64,000 nt of DNA. Source: Cryptomeria japonica (lineage: Eukaryota; Streptophyta; Pinopsida; Cupressales; Cupressaceae). The stretch spans positions 483,695,900 through 483,759,899 of the forward strand of contig NC_081406.1 in assembly GCF_030272615.1 (NCBI RefSeq), in the 5' to 3' direction. The notes under the pieces are model-generated. The model had not been told where the DNA came from. It saw only the letters and a program-made list of their open reading frames with translations, and searched no databases. The number at the start of each line of letters is the position of its first letter. Positions within the stretch are counted from its first letter, which is position 1. Both the position numbers and the translations under genes were made by a program. This document shows positions 23,341-36,068 of the stretch, one piece after another.

Positions 23341-24530
23341 CGAGAAATGGTACAAGTTCTCCAGTCAAAGAGCTTAACCTAAAGGTGTTCTCTCCTAAAA
23401 TTTTGGCTATCTAGTAAGGACCTAACCACAACCTTTCAAACTTATGGTGATCACCTTTCTTCTCCTTGGCCTTATCCCATAACAAAACTAGGTTGGAGAT
23501 CCAAAAGGCTTTTACCTTGGCTCTTTTGTCAAACCATCGCTTAACAACAACTTGATGCTTAGCGAAGTGTTGTAGGGTATTAATCTTTTTCTCATCATGT
23601 TTTGACAAATTTAGGAGACAAACCTCTACCTGATCCTTAATTTCAATTGTTTTCTTTAACTGGAGGATAGGTATTTGTAAATTGATGGGGAAAATAGGAG
23701 TTTGTTCATAAACAAGGTAATACAAAGAAGTTCCTAGGGTGGCTTTAACTCTGGTTCAATCAACCCATAAGGCATATCTCAACTGATTGTGCCAATCTCT
23801 GGGATTTTTCTTGAGTAGATTTTTAATGATATCTAGGATTTTCTTGTTCATGGATTTAGCTACTCCATTACCTTGCGGATAGTAATTGGATGAGAATTTC
23901 AATATTACCTTATACTCATATGACCCATTGCATCAACTGTGCTGAAGTAAAAGCAGGGCCTTTGTCACATACCAGAGCGAATGGCATACCAAACCTGGTG
24001 ACAATGTATTCTTCAATCAATTTTAGGACAACCTCTACAATAGAATTTTGACATACTATGGCCTCCATCCATTGGGTGCAGTAATCCATTGCTATAAGAA
24101 TGAACTTATGTCCCATAGATGAATTAGGATTAATGGCACCAATGAAATCCAATGCCCATTGGGCAAACGATCTTACCTCAAACACTGGTTGGAGAGGCAT
24201 GGTGGGATTCCTCTCTCTAGAAGTTGTGGTTTGGCACGTATGACAATGATGAAAATGCTCGTGAGTATCTTTAAAAATACTAGGCCAGTAATATCCAAAC
24301 TTTAAAATTTGATGTGCAGTGGCATCTGCTGACCCGTGACTTGTACCATACTTCCCATGAAGCTCCTCGATCATTTTACGGGATTCCTGATGATCATGAC
24401 ATCGAAGGTAAATACCTTCGTAGTTTTTCCTATAATGTGTCAAATCCTTGATCATATAATTGGCACTTTTGAGCCTTAAATATAGTCTTTGCGTGCCTAT
24501 CAACCCATAAGAATACTTGTTATCCAACAA
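23340..24530 (-). pseudogene. Integrase of element C
   Basis: The zinc finger lies near 24230-24440 ('LHGKYGTSH', 'HFHHCHTCQTT'). The core has D in 'WALDFIGAI', D in 'VCDKGPAF' and the region of the third acidic residue near 23860-23900. After a broken stretch (23726-23915) the C-terminal part resumes: 'YLVYEQTPIFPINLQIP', 'WFDKRAKVKAF', 'LVLLWDKAK', 'FERLWLGPY'. It ends near 23340 with an 'LVNGQFLKHYF'-like tail. I see no chromodomain. Frameshifts and stops make it inactive. Confidence 0.85.
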
Positions 24531-24599
24531 AATAAAAAACTAAATCCGTGTACCATGGGTCCTGATTGAATGACTACAATGTATACTGCTAACATTGGA

Positions 24600-25271
24600 T
24601 TTGAGGGATATCAACCACCATAGCTTGAGACAAACCCTAGCCCCTAACTAACTTCATTGGATGCATCTCCAGATCAAACTCTTGTAAAATAGTCATCCAT
24701 TTCCCTCGATGTTCTCCTAGCTCTGACTGCATAAGCAATGACTTAACCGCTTGATCAAGTACAATCACGTAGATTTTACTCCTCAAGATATAATGTCTAA
24801 ATTTATTGAATTCTCTTACCAACACAAAATCATGTTTCTCAAATATCTCACCTCATCACTCTTGAAAGGGGAAATCATGAATGTGATGGGTTTCTTGTCC
24901 CCTTCTTGCCTCTATGTCAAAATAGCCACTCCTGAATGTAACGAAGCAAAAGAATATATATAAAATGACAAAGTATAGTCATGACTAGTTAATACAAGAG
25001 CTTCATTGATGGATTTCTTGATCCAGGCAAAAGCCTCTTTTGCTTCAGTAGTCCATTCAATCTTAGCATCCTTCTTCATCATTTCATTTAATGGCTTGAC
25101 TGTCTCTGCAAACCCAATGATAATTGTTTTGACAAAATTGATCTTCCCAAAGAAAGATCTCATCTCCTTTTTACTGCCAGACATTTGTAGTTTCAATAAC
25201 ACTAATACTCGATCTGGGTCTATAGATATCTCTCTTTTAGAGATTATATGACCGAGGATCTTTCCTTTCAT
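24600..25271 (-). pseudogene. RT C-terminal part and RNase H of element C
   Basis: Starts right at the border of element D with 'KILGHIISKREISIDPDRV', the conserved stretch after the RT palm. 'GKINFVKTIIIGFAETVKPLNEMMKKD' follows, then the start of RNase H ('ALVLTSHDYTLSFYIYSFASLHSGVAIL'). The next frame (24825-24637) has 'REFNKFRHYIL' and 'RGKWMTILQEFDLEM'. This half continues the RT at 43722-44886; the two were one gene before D inserted. Confidence 0.85.
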
Positions 25272-25705
25272 TGTTCTAAAAAATGAGAAACCCAAGTTTT
25301 CTTGTAATCTATCTATGAAATAGCCAATCTCAATCAATGAAATGCTTCAGGGCTTGGACAACATAACATAGGATCCTAATGTTCCTCCTACACTTCAAGT
25401 TATGCTATACCTAGGGGGGACACCCTTTGATGCATAAAATACAACTAGTTACAGACATATGGCATCAACAAAAGTAGATAAATCTCAAAAGGTTCAACAA
25501 CAAGGAGGTTACTATAGATGGGCTAGATCTACATTAACATCTCAACTAGATTGGAGCATGAGATAGGTGGAACATTACCACATAACAAAAAGCAAAAGAT
25601 ATTCTGATTTGATTTTTAAAAAAAGAAGCAAGTAACTTCTAGCTATAGCAGATTAGTGCCTTGACCCGGGCATAGAGTCAATACAAAAACCACAAATGAA
25701 ATCCA

Positions 25706-25735
25706 CACTAGTACATTCGGGTCAAAATTTTGATG
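25706..25735 (+). repeat. Left terminal inverted repeat of the CACTA element
   Basis: CACTAGTACATTCGGGTC, then AAAATTTTGATG. Pairs with 36612-36641 on the other strand with a few mismatches. The CACTA start defines the superfamily. Confidence 0.9.
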
Positions 25736-25931
25736 ACAAATCGTCGGAATTCCGACACAATTTAGTTGCACTACCGACAAAAAAAGCCATCAAAAAATTT
25801 GTGTCGGAAGTTCTGACTATCCTTGTGGTCATCGCAATTATGACATCACCTCCAACCTTTCCGATGGCCACCATGGATGCTCATACCCCGAAATAATACC
25901 GTCGCAATCTCGGCCTATCATCGGAATTCCA

Positions 25932-26143
25932 ACTCCAAAGGGTAAAATTCTGATAGAGGAGTGTCGTCGGATGCACAACATCCTCGTCAGAACTCTCTGA
26001 CGAGGCCGTGTCGGCCTTATCGGAGAGTTCTGACAAGGATGTTGTGCATCCGGTGGCATTCCGACACGGCCTCGTCAGAGAGTTCTGATGAGGATGTTGT
26101 GCATCTGACAACACTCCTCTGTCGAAATTTTACCCTTTGGAGT
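25932..26143. repeat. Long imperfect inverted repeat in the CACTA end
   Basis: The left arm (about 25932-26013) holds ACTCCAAAGGGTAAAATT, GGAGTGTCGTC, GATGCACAACATCC and GACGAGGCCGTGTCGG in that order. The right arm (about 26061-26143) holds their reverse complements in reverse order. The loop (26014-26060) repeats the GAGAGTTCTGACAAGGATG block once more. Transcribed, it would fold into a stem of about 80 bp. Confidence 0.85.
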
Positions 26144-26205
26144 CAAAATTTCGACGATTGGCCGATTTTTTGGAAAAACAAATTTATAGAAAAAGATTGA
26201 CATTT

Positions 26206-26372
26206 GTATCTCTCTTCTATCTCTCTTCTCTATCCCTCTCTACTATCTCTCTTCTCTCTCCCCTCTCTAGGTCTCTTTCTCCATCCCTCTCTTCTTCTCT
26301 CCCTCTCTACTTCTCTTTCTCTACCCTCTCTAGGGCATTATCTCTTCCTCTCACCCTCTCTCTCTCACCTCT
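26206..26372. repeat. CT-rich microsatellite tract
   Basis: A pyrimidine run made of CTCTCT, TCCCTCTC and CTTCT variants, followed by less pure CT sequence to about 26400. Apparent Ser/Leu-rich frames across it are a product of the repeat. Confidence 0.85.
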
Positions 26373-26399
26373 ATAGGTCTCACCTTCCATTCCTCCATC

Positions 26400-28430
26400 A
26401 TTACCCATGTTGTCAAGTTGCAAGATATTTCCCAAAGTACTTGGTTGCTAGGGTTGATTTGCTTAAGTGTTGGAGTCGGAGTTAGATGAGACCTGCATGA
26501 TTAAGCTGTATTAAGTGATCAAGTCACCAAGATCTCAATTGTAAACATGAATAGGTTCTAGGGTTTTAGGGTAGCATAGGTCAAGATTGAGGTATGGTGG
26601 TCAAGAATTACCTTCCAATGACAAAAGACATCCAAATGATGAAGAATGAAGGTGATGAACTCATAGAAGTTTGGAGGAGATAACTTGACTAAGTTAAAAT
26701 TTTGTTTAAGTCATGGTCACGATACTAGCTTGCTCATCAAGAGCAATTTGTGCGAATGAACCCTAGAAATGTGCCCATGCTAGAAAAGCAAGAATTCCAA
26801 TAAAACCTAAGGCAATGCTAGTAAGGGGTCAAAATTAAATAATTAGGGTACAAAAAACAAAATTTGGCTAAGTCGAGATGTTGCTCAAGGATGACCTAAA
26901 TCATGGAGTGTAAATCAATCATGAAACATGAGAATGGATAGGTCTTGACCCAAGCAACGTAAGTCCCCCTTGTGATTCCAGCAGATATCACATCACAATC
27001 ATTGAGTCTACCTACAATATAAAGTCAAGACCTGACTATTGGAATCTTAGAGTAATCCCATTTGATCACGTAGTTTAGCACTTGGGAGGATTTTGTTCAA
27101 GAGAGGATAGAATACTTAGTATTTTATTTTGTGTTGCATAGTGCATAAAAAACACATCAACAGAAACCATTGAAAGGTTTGGTTAAAGCCTTCGAATCAC
27201 AATCTCTATGAGAAGCTATCAAGAGTGCCTAGAATTTGGAAACTTTAGTATCCAAGAACATAATTCATAAGGCACCACTTTTCGAGCAACCAAAGAAGCC
27301 TATCAATGTAATATTTTATTTACCTTGGATATGTTTTATCCTAAGTGTGATATTCCACTATTAAAAAGCTTAATTAGGTAATATTTTTACTTAGGTAGAA
27401 TAAGATAATGAGTTGTGCATTCTCCTTCTTTGATTGAGATTCTACTTTTTCCTTGTCACAAATTTGGAAACTTGGATAAGCAATTTCTTTTTTTGGTTTT
27501 CTACCTCTTCATGATCCTCATGGATTTGGAATCTTGGAAGCTATATATTGTAGGTTTTTCCTCGATTAACATATCAAATGAAACTATTGTGAGATTTCAT
27601 ATCTTAACATACCAAGGGCTTAAGTTTGGGGACGACAGGGGGATGACAAAAGGGGCGGGGTAGGATGTAAATATATATACAACTTAAAAAATTAATTATA
27701 AAAGGATGTGTATAGAATAAGTATAACAACTCTAAAGAAAACTTTGCCACACTATGTAAATTTTACAATAAACATTAAAAATATGTCAATGATTGCATTG
27801 AAATTTGAACATTAACAATGGTGGTAGAGTTTTGCAACTTTGGGAACAAACTAAGAATAAGCATAAGAATTGCAGATGAAACTTTGGCATACTAAGTGTT
27901 TAAACTAGTCAACATAAAAAAAATGGAAATGATTGCATTAACAATAAGAATGGTGGGTAGAGGTTTGGGGTCAATGGGTAGTGCCCCTTGTGGGGGGTTT
28001 GGGGCAAAGCCCCCATCAAGGTTAGGGGGCATTGCCAAACCTTTAATACGGATGACATTTTCACAATAATTTCACCATTTTTGTTTAGAATTGGAGTTTC
28101 TAATTGGGGGCCATGGGAGACTCATAGGAATCCTCAAGATGGTCAAGAGACTCCTTGGAGTCCCTAGGACATCCCTAAGTGGTGCGGCAAGGGGATGTTT
28201 CCCCTAAGTATTGCATCCTAAAAAAATTGGGATTTTGGAGGGGGGGAAGGGGTCCCCATGTCATCCAATCAAGATTGTTTGTAATATACAAATGTAGCGC
28301 ATCCCACTCCCGACTAACTATACAAATAATTAATAGACCACTTACAACTGATTTATTTAGAACATGAAGAATTAATTTACTATAATAACATCTTATAATT
28401 ACCTCTCACTTTCTTCAATCTACCTTTCCC
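26400..28430. other. CACTA interior, left non-coding part
   Basis: Mostly AT-rich DNA without a credible gene. A G/C-rich patch with GGGGCAAAGCCCCC and GGGGGCATTGCC lies at 27990-28037. A second G-rich patch lies at 28220-28260. This would be the 3' side of the tnp2 gene. Confidence 0.5.
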
Positions 28431-31251
28431 CATCAAGTGCTCCCCTTCGAATTTATTAATGGGGTTGGGATCCCAAATACAATCTGTGTGGATTTTTGCT
28501 GCAAACTTAGGAAAATATTCAGTAATGTACACCATAGTTTAGTATACCATATATCCCTCCACCATAGAATCCTCAGGATGTGCTCTTTGTCGAACCAAAG
28601 CCTTCAAAAATTTCAAGTGCCTCTCAACCATCCACATTGACCTAGTGTGTATAGGTCCACACAATTCAATCTCCTCAACTTGGTGTATGAGGTAGTGTTC
28701 TTGTGCATTGAAAAAATTTGAAGGTAGACACTTTTGCATTTCACACATTAGATGAGGGATTTTTCTCTTCCAATATTTTATATCTTCCTTGTGGATTTCT
28801 TTAGATGACAACCACCTAAAAGAGATTGAAGACACAAAAATATATAAACGAGACTTTACAAAATAATATACAATATAATGCATAACAAGTAAAACAAATG
28901 GCAAATATAATATCTATACAACAAATTGAACAAACATCACTACTTACCTCATGTATTTTCCAAGATCATATATGACTTGCTTGATATTATTGTTGAAGTG
29001 GTCTGGGAGAGATAGAGGTAGAACGTACTGCAACAATTATAAAATGATCTTTTCATTGTTTTCTAACATAATACAATGAAAAGTACATGCACAGTATACA
29101 AATATATAGTAAATACACAAGAACACAAATTACCTTAATGTAGGTATGCCAATCATGTGTTTTCATCCCTAGCCCAAATTCACTCTTCTTTGATATGAGA
29201 TTGTTTATGTTCGTAGCAAATCCTATGGGAAATTGAATTTTTCGTATGACTTCTTTTATAGAATTGCTTTGCTGCTCCGTTAATAATCAAGGAAGGGCAC
29301 TTATATTAATCTGATCTCCATTGCTATTTGATTGAATGACATTTTTCATTGCATGATTGGATTCCACAATGTCACTACAAATTTTGACAATTTTTTCTTT
29401 GTCATGCCTTCCATCCAATATTTTCCATAATGTCTCTGTTATATTTTTTCCAATATGCATTGTATCAAACAAATGCATAATTGTAGCTGCTCCTAGTAAG
29501 GAAACCTACTGAATTGTTTGGGATAACTTTTTAGTCCCTTTCGAAGGTGGCCATCCATGCCTTGACGACCTTCAGTATCATCAATTACATCATCAATAAA
29601 CAAAACATGATAGAAAAATTCAAATTCCAAACATAAACCATTAGATGGAATGACATTACCTTGATGATTAATTCTATTATATTCCAACTTCCATAAGTGA
29701 GGAGTCATTCTTCATGGCTTTGATGTTGTCTCTTCTTTCCCATTGAAAATATGTTTTTCAGTATTCCGGTACTTATGATTTTTGTGAAGGAAGTGCCTAT
29801 ACTCTTCAAACACCTGCTTTCCTAAACTTTTTGAATGATGGGATTTCATCTTTGGACCACAAACTGGACATGCAAATTTTCCCTTTGTTTGAAGACCTAC
29901 AAGATAATGTATAATTCTATTAAATTTGTTAATTTTTATAATTATAATTATCATGCGCAACTTGAACACTATAACATACCACAAAAATGTGTTAGCCCTG
30001 GGGCATCATGTATTGTCCATACAAGCATTGCACGAAATTAAAATTGTCTTTGTCCTATTGGTCTAGAGATGTCATAGATGGTCACACCATTCCATAACTC
30101 CAGCAACTCGTCGATAAGAGGCTCAATATATACATTCATATCTTTAACTTGGTACTTGCCTAGAGGAATGAACAAAAACATTGCATAATTATTATGACCA
30201 TTTTACTGCAATATTTATAATTAAATGTAGATGACTATTAAATGATAAAATACCTGGAACAATCATTGCCAACATTATGTGCTCCCTCTTTATTGACATC
30301 CATGGAGGAATATTATTATTGATAACAAAAATATGCCACACCGAGTAAACAGATCTCAACTCTCCAAATGGATTGACACCGTCCGCTGCCAATGAAAGCT
30401 TGAGATTATGAGGTTCTTCTTTAAAGTGTGGCCACTTTTCCTCTATGTCCATAAATGTTGAACCATCCACAAGCATTCAAATAATGTCATCTCGACTTCT
30501 ATTGCATGCATGGTAATCCATAAATTGTGCCAAGCTAGTGCACCTGAATAATCGTTGCATACATGGAATAATGGGAATATAACGAAGAACCTTGTGAGGC
30601 ACCTTTTTTGTTATTTGATCTGTTCGATATCTACTGATATGACATTCAAGGCATTCTGTTCCAAATTCATGTTGTTTATGATATATAATATGATCATTGG
30701 GACAAGCATCTATTGTTTGATACTCCATTCCAATATCTTTCATAATGGTAGATAATTCTCAGTATGAGCGAGGTAGAATATTTGATGGTGGTAAGAAAAA
30801 CTCACCTATCAATCTACAGCAAAAAAAAAAGTTTGAGGTGTTAATATAAAGAATATTAATGGTACATGATTCACCATTTATTAACTATAATGACATGTAT
30901 GACACACCTTAACATACGTGAGATTGTTATGTTGGATAAACCATTCATAACCTTCAAGTTCACCAACAACAATATAGTAGAGAGAAGAGTTGTTTGGGAG
31001 CCTTTGTAAAGGGGCTCATATGCCTTCTCAAGAAGAGGTAAATCATGAACATCAAGGTCATCCTGATCATCATGATCAACTGTGCTAATACTAAATGTGT
31101 CATGGATCAATGTATTTGTACCATCATCTTCAATTGTGTTTTCTGGTGCATGATCATCATCTTCCATGGGATCATTATCTTCAGCTTCGATATTCACACC
31201 TCCATGTTCCTCCACTTTGAAAACCATATTCTTCGGGTTGTGTTGGTCCAT
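28430..31251 (-). pseudogene. tnp2-type CACTA transposase, decayed
   Basis: This would bind the element ends and catalyse excision and insertion. Blocks follow in family order on the minus strand: 'LLEKAYEPLYKGSQTTLL' near 31020-30970, 'IDACPNDHIIYHKQHEFGTEC' with 'CHISRYRTDQ' near 30720-30640, 'LSLAADGVNPFGELRSVYSVW' near 30400-30330, 'GKFACPVCGPKMKSHHSK' near 29880-29830, 'MHLFDTMHIGKNI' at 29478-29440, and 'HQVEEIELCGPIHTRSMWMVER' with 'EGYMVY' near 28690-28540. Gaps between blocks may be introns. Stops and shifts break it. Confidence 0.88.
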
Positions 31252-33522
31252 ATCATGTGCCCTGGGGTGCTCGACCTATATAAAAATGATCAACATAAAT
31301 AAACCATGATCATGATCTCATTATCAAGTGATTTCTTATGTATATAAATTGTTAAAACAATATAATGAACAACTTACCAGTGGATGATAATCATGTCCCC
31401 CTTCAATGTGACCATGCTACCTACAATGTTTCTTAGTTGTTTTGATTAGAAGTCTTCTAGTCTTTAAGCCCTTACAAATTTTGCAGGACAATAACATTTC
31501 CCATCACCTTTTCTTTTCAAGTTAGACCATAATCTAGCAAGTGTCTCCTTATTTTGTTCTTCACTAATATTATCTGACATGGTCTTCCTTCACAGGCAAA
31601 AAAATCAGGCTATGGAAGCTTCAGTGCAAAAGCTTCACAAAAATTGCAAATCGAACCAAAACCATTTACTCTTCTTTTTCATCTCAAAACATTGAACTTA
31701 ATAAAGAACGTATTTAATGTAGCTGATTGTGTGAATTTCTGAGCATTGTGTCTGCAAATTCTTACTAAAAGTTTGCCTATTGCAGACTTTCTGAGAGACA
31801 TTTTTGAGTATTCTAAGCCTTGGTTCTTGTATTTTCACTGGTGATAAGTTGGAAACTTTATGGCAGACCTGTAGCCAATCGATCTAATTTTGACAAGTTA
31901 TACACCAAACAAACAGGCATCTAGAACTAGCATTGTTTGCAGGTCACCCCTACCCTATGCCATGGGTATATGACTACCTAGAACTCCAGTTTAAGCATCA
32001 ATCCTGGAAATGATCGGTATATGACTACCTAGAACTCTAGTTTAAGCATTAAGTTACATCATTATTGACCTTACTTTGGGATGCTATGTATGAGATTGGA
32101 ACCTTTTGTAAGGTGTGATCAATGTGCTATCATAAATGCAAAGCCAAAACCATTTTGATGAGATCATGATCCCACTAATACTATTTTGCCTTGTTAATTT
32201 TGCACCCACAAAAATGATAGAACCAGATATAATATGCCATCAATGCCCATATACTGACAATGCTCAAGATGAGCCACTTAGAGGTAGAGTTTAACCACTT
32301 TTCATATAGGTAGATTATCTCTAACCTCATTTTCCCTATAGGTAACTGATTAGGTTCATTTTAGAGTCTTATTTCCAAATATGTACCTCTATGTTAGCTT
32401 TTTTCTTTATTATTTGCCTGTTTATGCTTAATCTTGTCAATTTTGCATAATTTTACTTAGTTCTTGCATCTTCAATGAAATTATATCTAATCATATCCAA
32501 TCACATCAAAATGGAACAATTAATCATATTGCTGGTCTCTCCTAGAGGAATTAAATTGAACCAAATTGACTATTCCCCAATAAAATGTTTTGAAATGGTG
32601 AATGTATAAGTTTGTAGTTTACTTTCCTAGACTAGGACTCCATTTCGTCAACATTTCACTATGAAAGCATAAATATTTTTTCTTGAAGAGAACATCTTAC
32701 AGATTATGCTTCAATGTATAACACATTTTCATAATCAATCATTCAACTTCACATGGATAAAAGAATTCACATATTCTAAATCATGATCTGATGATGTGAA
32801 CAACTCATATGCAACTATATGGCATGCAAAGCATTTATTTTAACATACACTTATTCATCCACATTGCAGGGATAACAATACAAGGCTCACATATTGGTCT
32901 AAGAGGATGCCATGGTCTCACAAAGTAACCAAGAACCATATGAAATGATGGTCTTGAATCCACACACAACTTGGGAGGATCCATATGATTATGTATGGCT
33001 TCCCCCTTGTTTGTTTAATGGGATTAGCCTCCAAGACATAGCCATCAATAATCACTAAGAATGTACAAGTGGATCGTAGCTACCCATACAACAAACACTT
33101 ACCCCTATCCTCAAATTTTCCCAATGTTTGATTCCTTATATACACTCATCCAAGGTTATCTACATCGATCTTGGTGAGGAATCACATCACAACAAAGAAG
33201 GCAACATTTAAAAATAGCAAGAGTTTCACTAAACTACCAAAGATCATAAATATTGAAAGAAAGAAAAAATAGTACCAATAATAAGTCAAATAAATGTGTT
33301 CAATTCCAATAGCAAATCAAACATAGCCACAATAACTACACAATAGAGAAAACTCACAATAGTGATTAAACTAATTCAAACAAGATAAAATAAAATTGGT
33401 GGCCCATGCAACAAAGATGAGAGATCATCAATAATTGAAGGAAACTTCACAATCCTTAAAAGTGGACATTACATAACTATACGACCAGAAATTGTGGCTA
33501 AATAGAGTGAAGATTCATCATG
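31252..33522. other. CACTA interior, no recognisable gene
   Basis: AT-rich sequence upstream of tnp2 on the minus strand. A near-direct repeat of about 30 bp containing 'TATATGACTACCTAGAACTC' and 'AGTTTAAGCAT' lies at 31968-31998 and 32019-32049. I see no second CACTA gene (TNPA or Ulp1-type protease). Confidence 0.5.
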
Positions 33523-33800
33523 ACTCCAATAATAGTCCCTCATGTGTGCATTTTTGGCATGAACACAAAAACTCCCACATGGCATGGCCATGTACCTAAT
33601 GGAGAAGACATGCCTAGGCTACATGCCCAAAAAACATGACTATAATAACAGTCCCTCATGCATGCCTTTGTGGCCTGCACACTACAAATCCTAACATATC
33701 ATGGCAATAAACCTCATAGAGAAGACACACCTAGGGCCACATTGCACATAGCAACATGCCTCACAAAGAAGACATGCATAGGGCACATGCCACATAGCAA
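33523..33800. repeat. Diverged tandem repeat, about 120-bp unit
   Basis: The block from 'ATAGTCCCTCATGTGTGC' (33530) through 'GAGAAGACATGCCTAGG' is repeated from 'ACAGTCCCTCATGCATGC' (33648) through 'GAGAAGACACACCTAGGG'. A partial third unit has 'AAGAAGACATGCATAGGG' near 33767. The units are clearly diverged. Confidence 0.65.
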
Positions 33801-34924
33801 TGTGTCTTATGGAAAAATGTGCATGCATGTCACACACCAAAGCTATATGTATACATCATGAGGCACATTCATATGTTATCAAACACAACCTATTGTATCT
33901 AACATGAGTTCCTCTCTACATGTGTGCAAATCTTCCAACACTAATCGCCACTAAGAAGGAATAATATAAAATGCATCTTCAAATATTTGTGTGCGTGTGT
34001 GGAATTGTGTCTTTGAAACCAAATTGCTACTATCAACAACATGTAACCATCACCTACACTATATCAAAACATAAGTATGGTGTGACATCATATCTATTTG
34101 CATAATGTCAAAACACATGCAAACATGAAAATCATCATAGCATGACAAAAATCAATCTCCACATGTTGGAACAAAGATATAAATAAGATAATAGGGTAAG
34201 AGGAAACCCGTACCAAGAACCACATACCAACTATCAGCAATGCCATCAAAATAAATGTAGGATAGGATACCACTATGAGCCATCCAATGGTCCATTCTAT
34301 GAGGAGAACTAGGGGATACTATATTTGAAAGGTGTGGTCAATAGAGATAATCCCTACTAATGCCACAATATGTCACCATAGCTTCTTGAGTTTTCCATTC
34401 TTCTACTTAACACCACATTTATTGAGTTCCTCAACAGCGAGGTTGGTTCTCAATAGGATGCACAAACATGTAAACACACAAGAATGGTTTCATCATACTT
34501 GTACAACAATACAAATTCATTTTTCTAGTTAATTACTTAGTGTAAAAACAACTCCATTACATAACATAGGGCAATAATCACCATAAGTTTTCAAATAAAC
34601 TGCCCAAACATCAATTGGAGTTACCCTTTCTAAGGTACAAACATAATCTATTTATAACTTCAAAATTAAAATAATCACAATACATCCAAATAAGTTCAAT
34701 GGTGCATGGAAATAGACAACGTGATCCATAATTAAACCCATAAATTACCCTAATTGGATATGCTAATAAAATGGTGTCTCAAATAATAGAGATTATGGTG
34801 GACCTATAATAGAGATCTGGACTTTGTTTCATCATACACAAGCATGTTTTCATCATACTTGTATCCAAATACACCATCCATAGATAGGTACTCAGTACCA
34901 CAATCTCATGAGTACCCTTTTAGC

Positions 34925-35270
34925 TGAATTTACCCTATATTTAGGTGAATCTACCCTTGTATCATTCCTTGATCTAGTATGTCATTCCACCAATCAATAA
35001 TTTTTCCATATTCTTGGGAGAATACATTATCCCTTAGGTGAATATGCCATATCCTTAAATGAATCCTCCTTGTCATCATCCTAAGTCCTCTTTTTGTTAA
35101 GTCTTATCCCTTCATCTTTAGGAAAATCCACCTATCCTTATGTGAATCTACTTTCTCTTAGGTGAATCTATTTCACATAAATCATTTATCTTATCCATCT
35201 TTCTTACGCAAATGGTGAATTTTTCCTATCCTTAGATGACTACACTCCCATTTAGGTGAATCTATCTAGT
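34925..35270. repeat. Degenerate CCTTAGGTGAATCTAC repeats
   Basis: Short units like 'TTAGGTGAATCTACC' recur near 34930, 34942, 35033, 35052, 35125, 35157 and 35250 with irregular spacers. There is no coding potential. It lies directly left of the copia LTR fragment. Confidence 0.6.
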
Positions 35271-35307
35271 TTTAGTCTCCTTCCATTATTTTGTCCAAAT
35301 TTGTATC

Positions 35308-35798
35308 TGTTGGTATTTTGGTATGGTTTTGTCATTGATGTCAACACCTACTAAATACACCTACTTTGGAGATCCAGCAACATTCACTGACAAGCAGTAA
35401 TCTGTGCAACAGTTACTGGTATATGATTAACCGGTAGGCTATAATGTTCATCGGTACCTGGAATGACATGGAAGACACTTGGTAATATCGAAGACATCAT
35501 GTGGACACTTTATTTTGAAGTAATAATCATTGGTATATTCATATTTGCATATTTTCTTTTACCGGTAAATACGTCCAAGTTATCTAGGGTTACATCGGTA
35601 GGTTTATCTTTTCCAGATCAGCATGGCACACTATGGAGATGATTAATTATTGTTGTAAATGCATTAAGCCAACATGATTAATCGGTTATTGCATCGGATA
35701 TTATATTATTTGTAAAATGTTTCTATTGTAATATCTTGTAGAGCTGACCTACTAAAATTGGTCTTAGGGTATGGTATAAATGTAAGATCTTATTTGTG
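35308..35798 (+). repeat. Copia LTR fragment inside the CACTA element
   Basis: Starts TGTTGGTATTTTGGTATGG, the same LTR start as the copia elements at 48356-50180 (seen there on the minus strand), and stays similar for about 490 bp, to 'AAGATCTTATTTGT'. It then changes abruptly to unrelated sequence. The 3' half of the LTR is missing. Confidence 0.8.
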
Positions 35799-36068
35799 CA
35801 GCTTGAGAAGCACAGTAGAACAATGAAAAAAGAACACTACTTGGTCCTTGAAAAGCATGTAGTCGCAATGATTGAAAACCAAAATGACAACATAGAGGGC
35901 ATGAATGTTTGGAGTATTTCCATTCTTAATAATCTCATGATAGTCCATTATTAGGATAGGTGAAGTGCACTATGAAAGTGTCTTAAAAAGCTAATATAGC
36001 CATAAGTGATAGTGCCAATGCTTTAAGTTCAAATCCTCATAAAATACAATCATGTTTATCGCAATGCA

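Noticed and set aside
25838-26200. Overlapping frames on both strands with 'DAQHP' and 'SSDEDVVH' repeated
   Set aside because: They arise from the long inverted repeat of the CACTA end, which gives similar frames on both strands.
26137-26485. Ser/Leu-rich frames of 79-93 codons
   Set aside because: Product of the CT microsatellite at 26206-26372.
33523-33800. CRISPR-like repetition
   Set aside because: The units are 120 bp, diverged and contiguous, with no short repeats and unique spacers. The context is plant transposon DNA.
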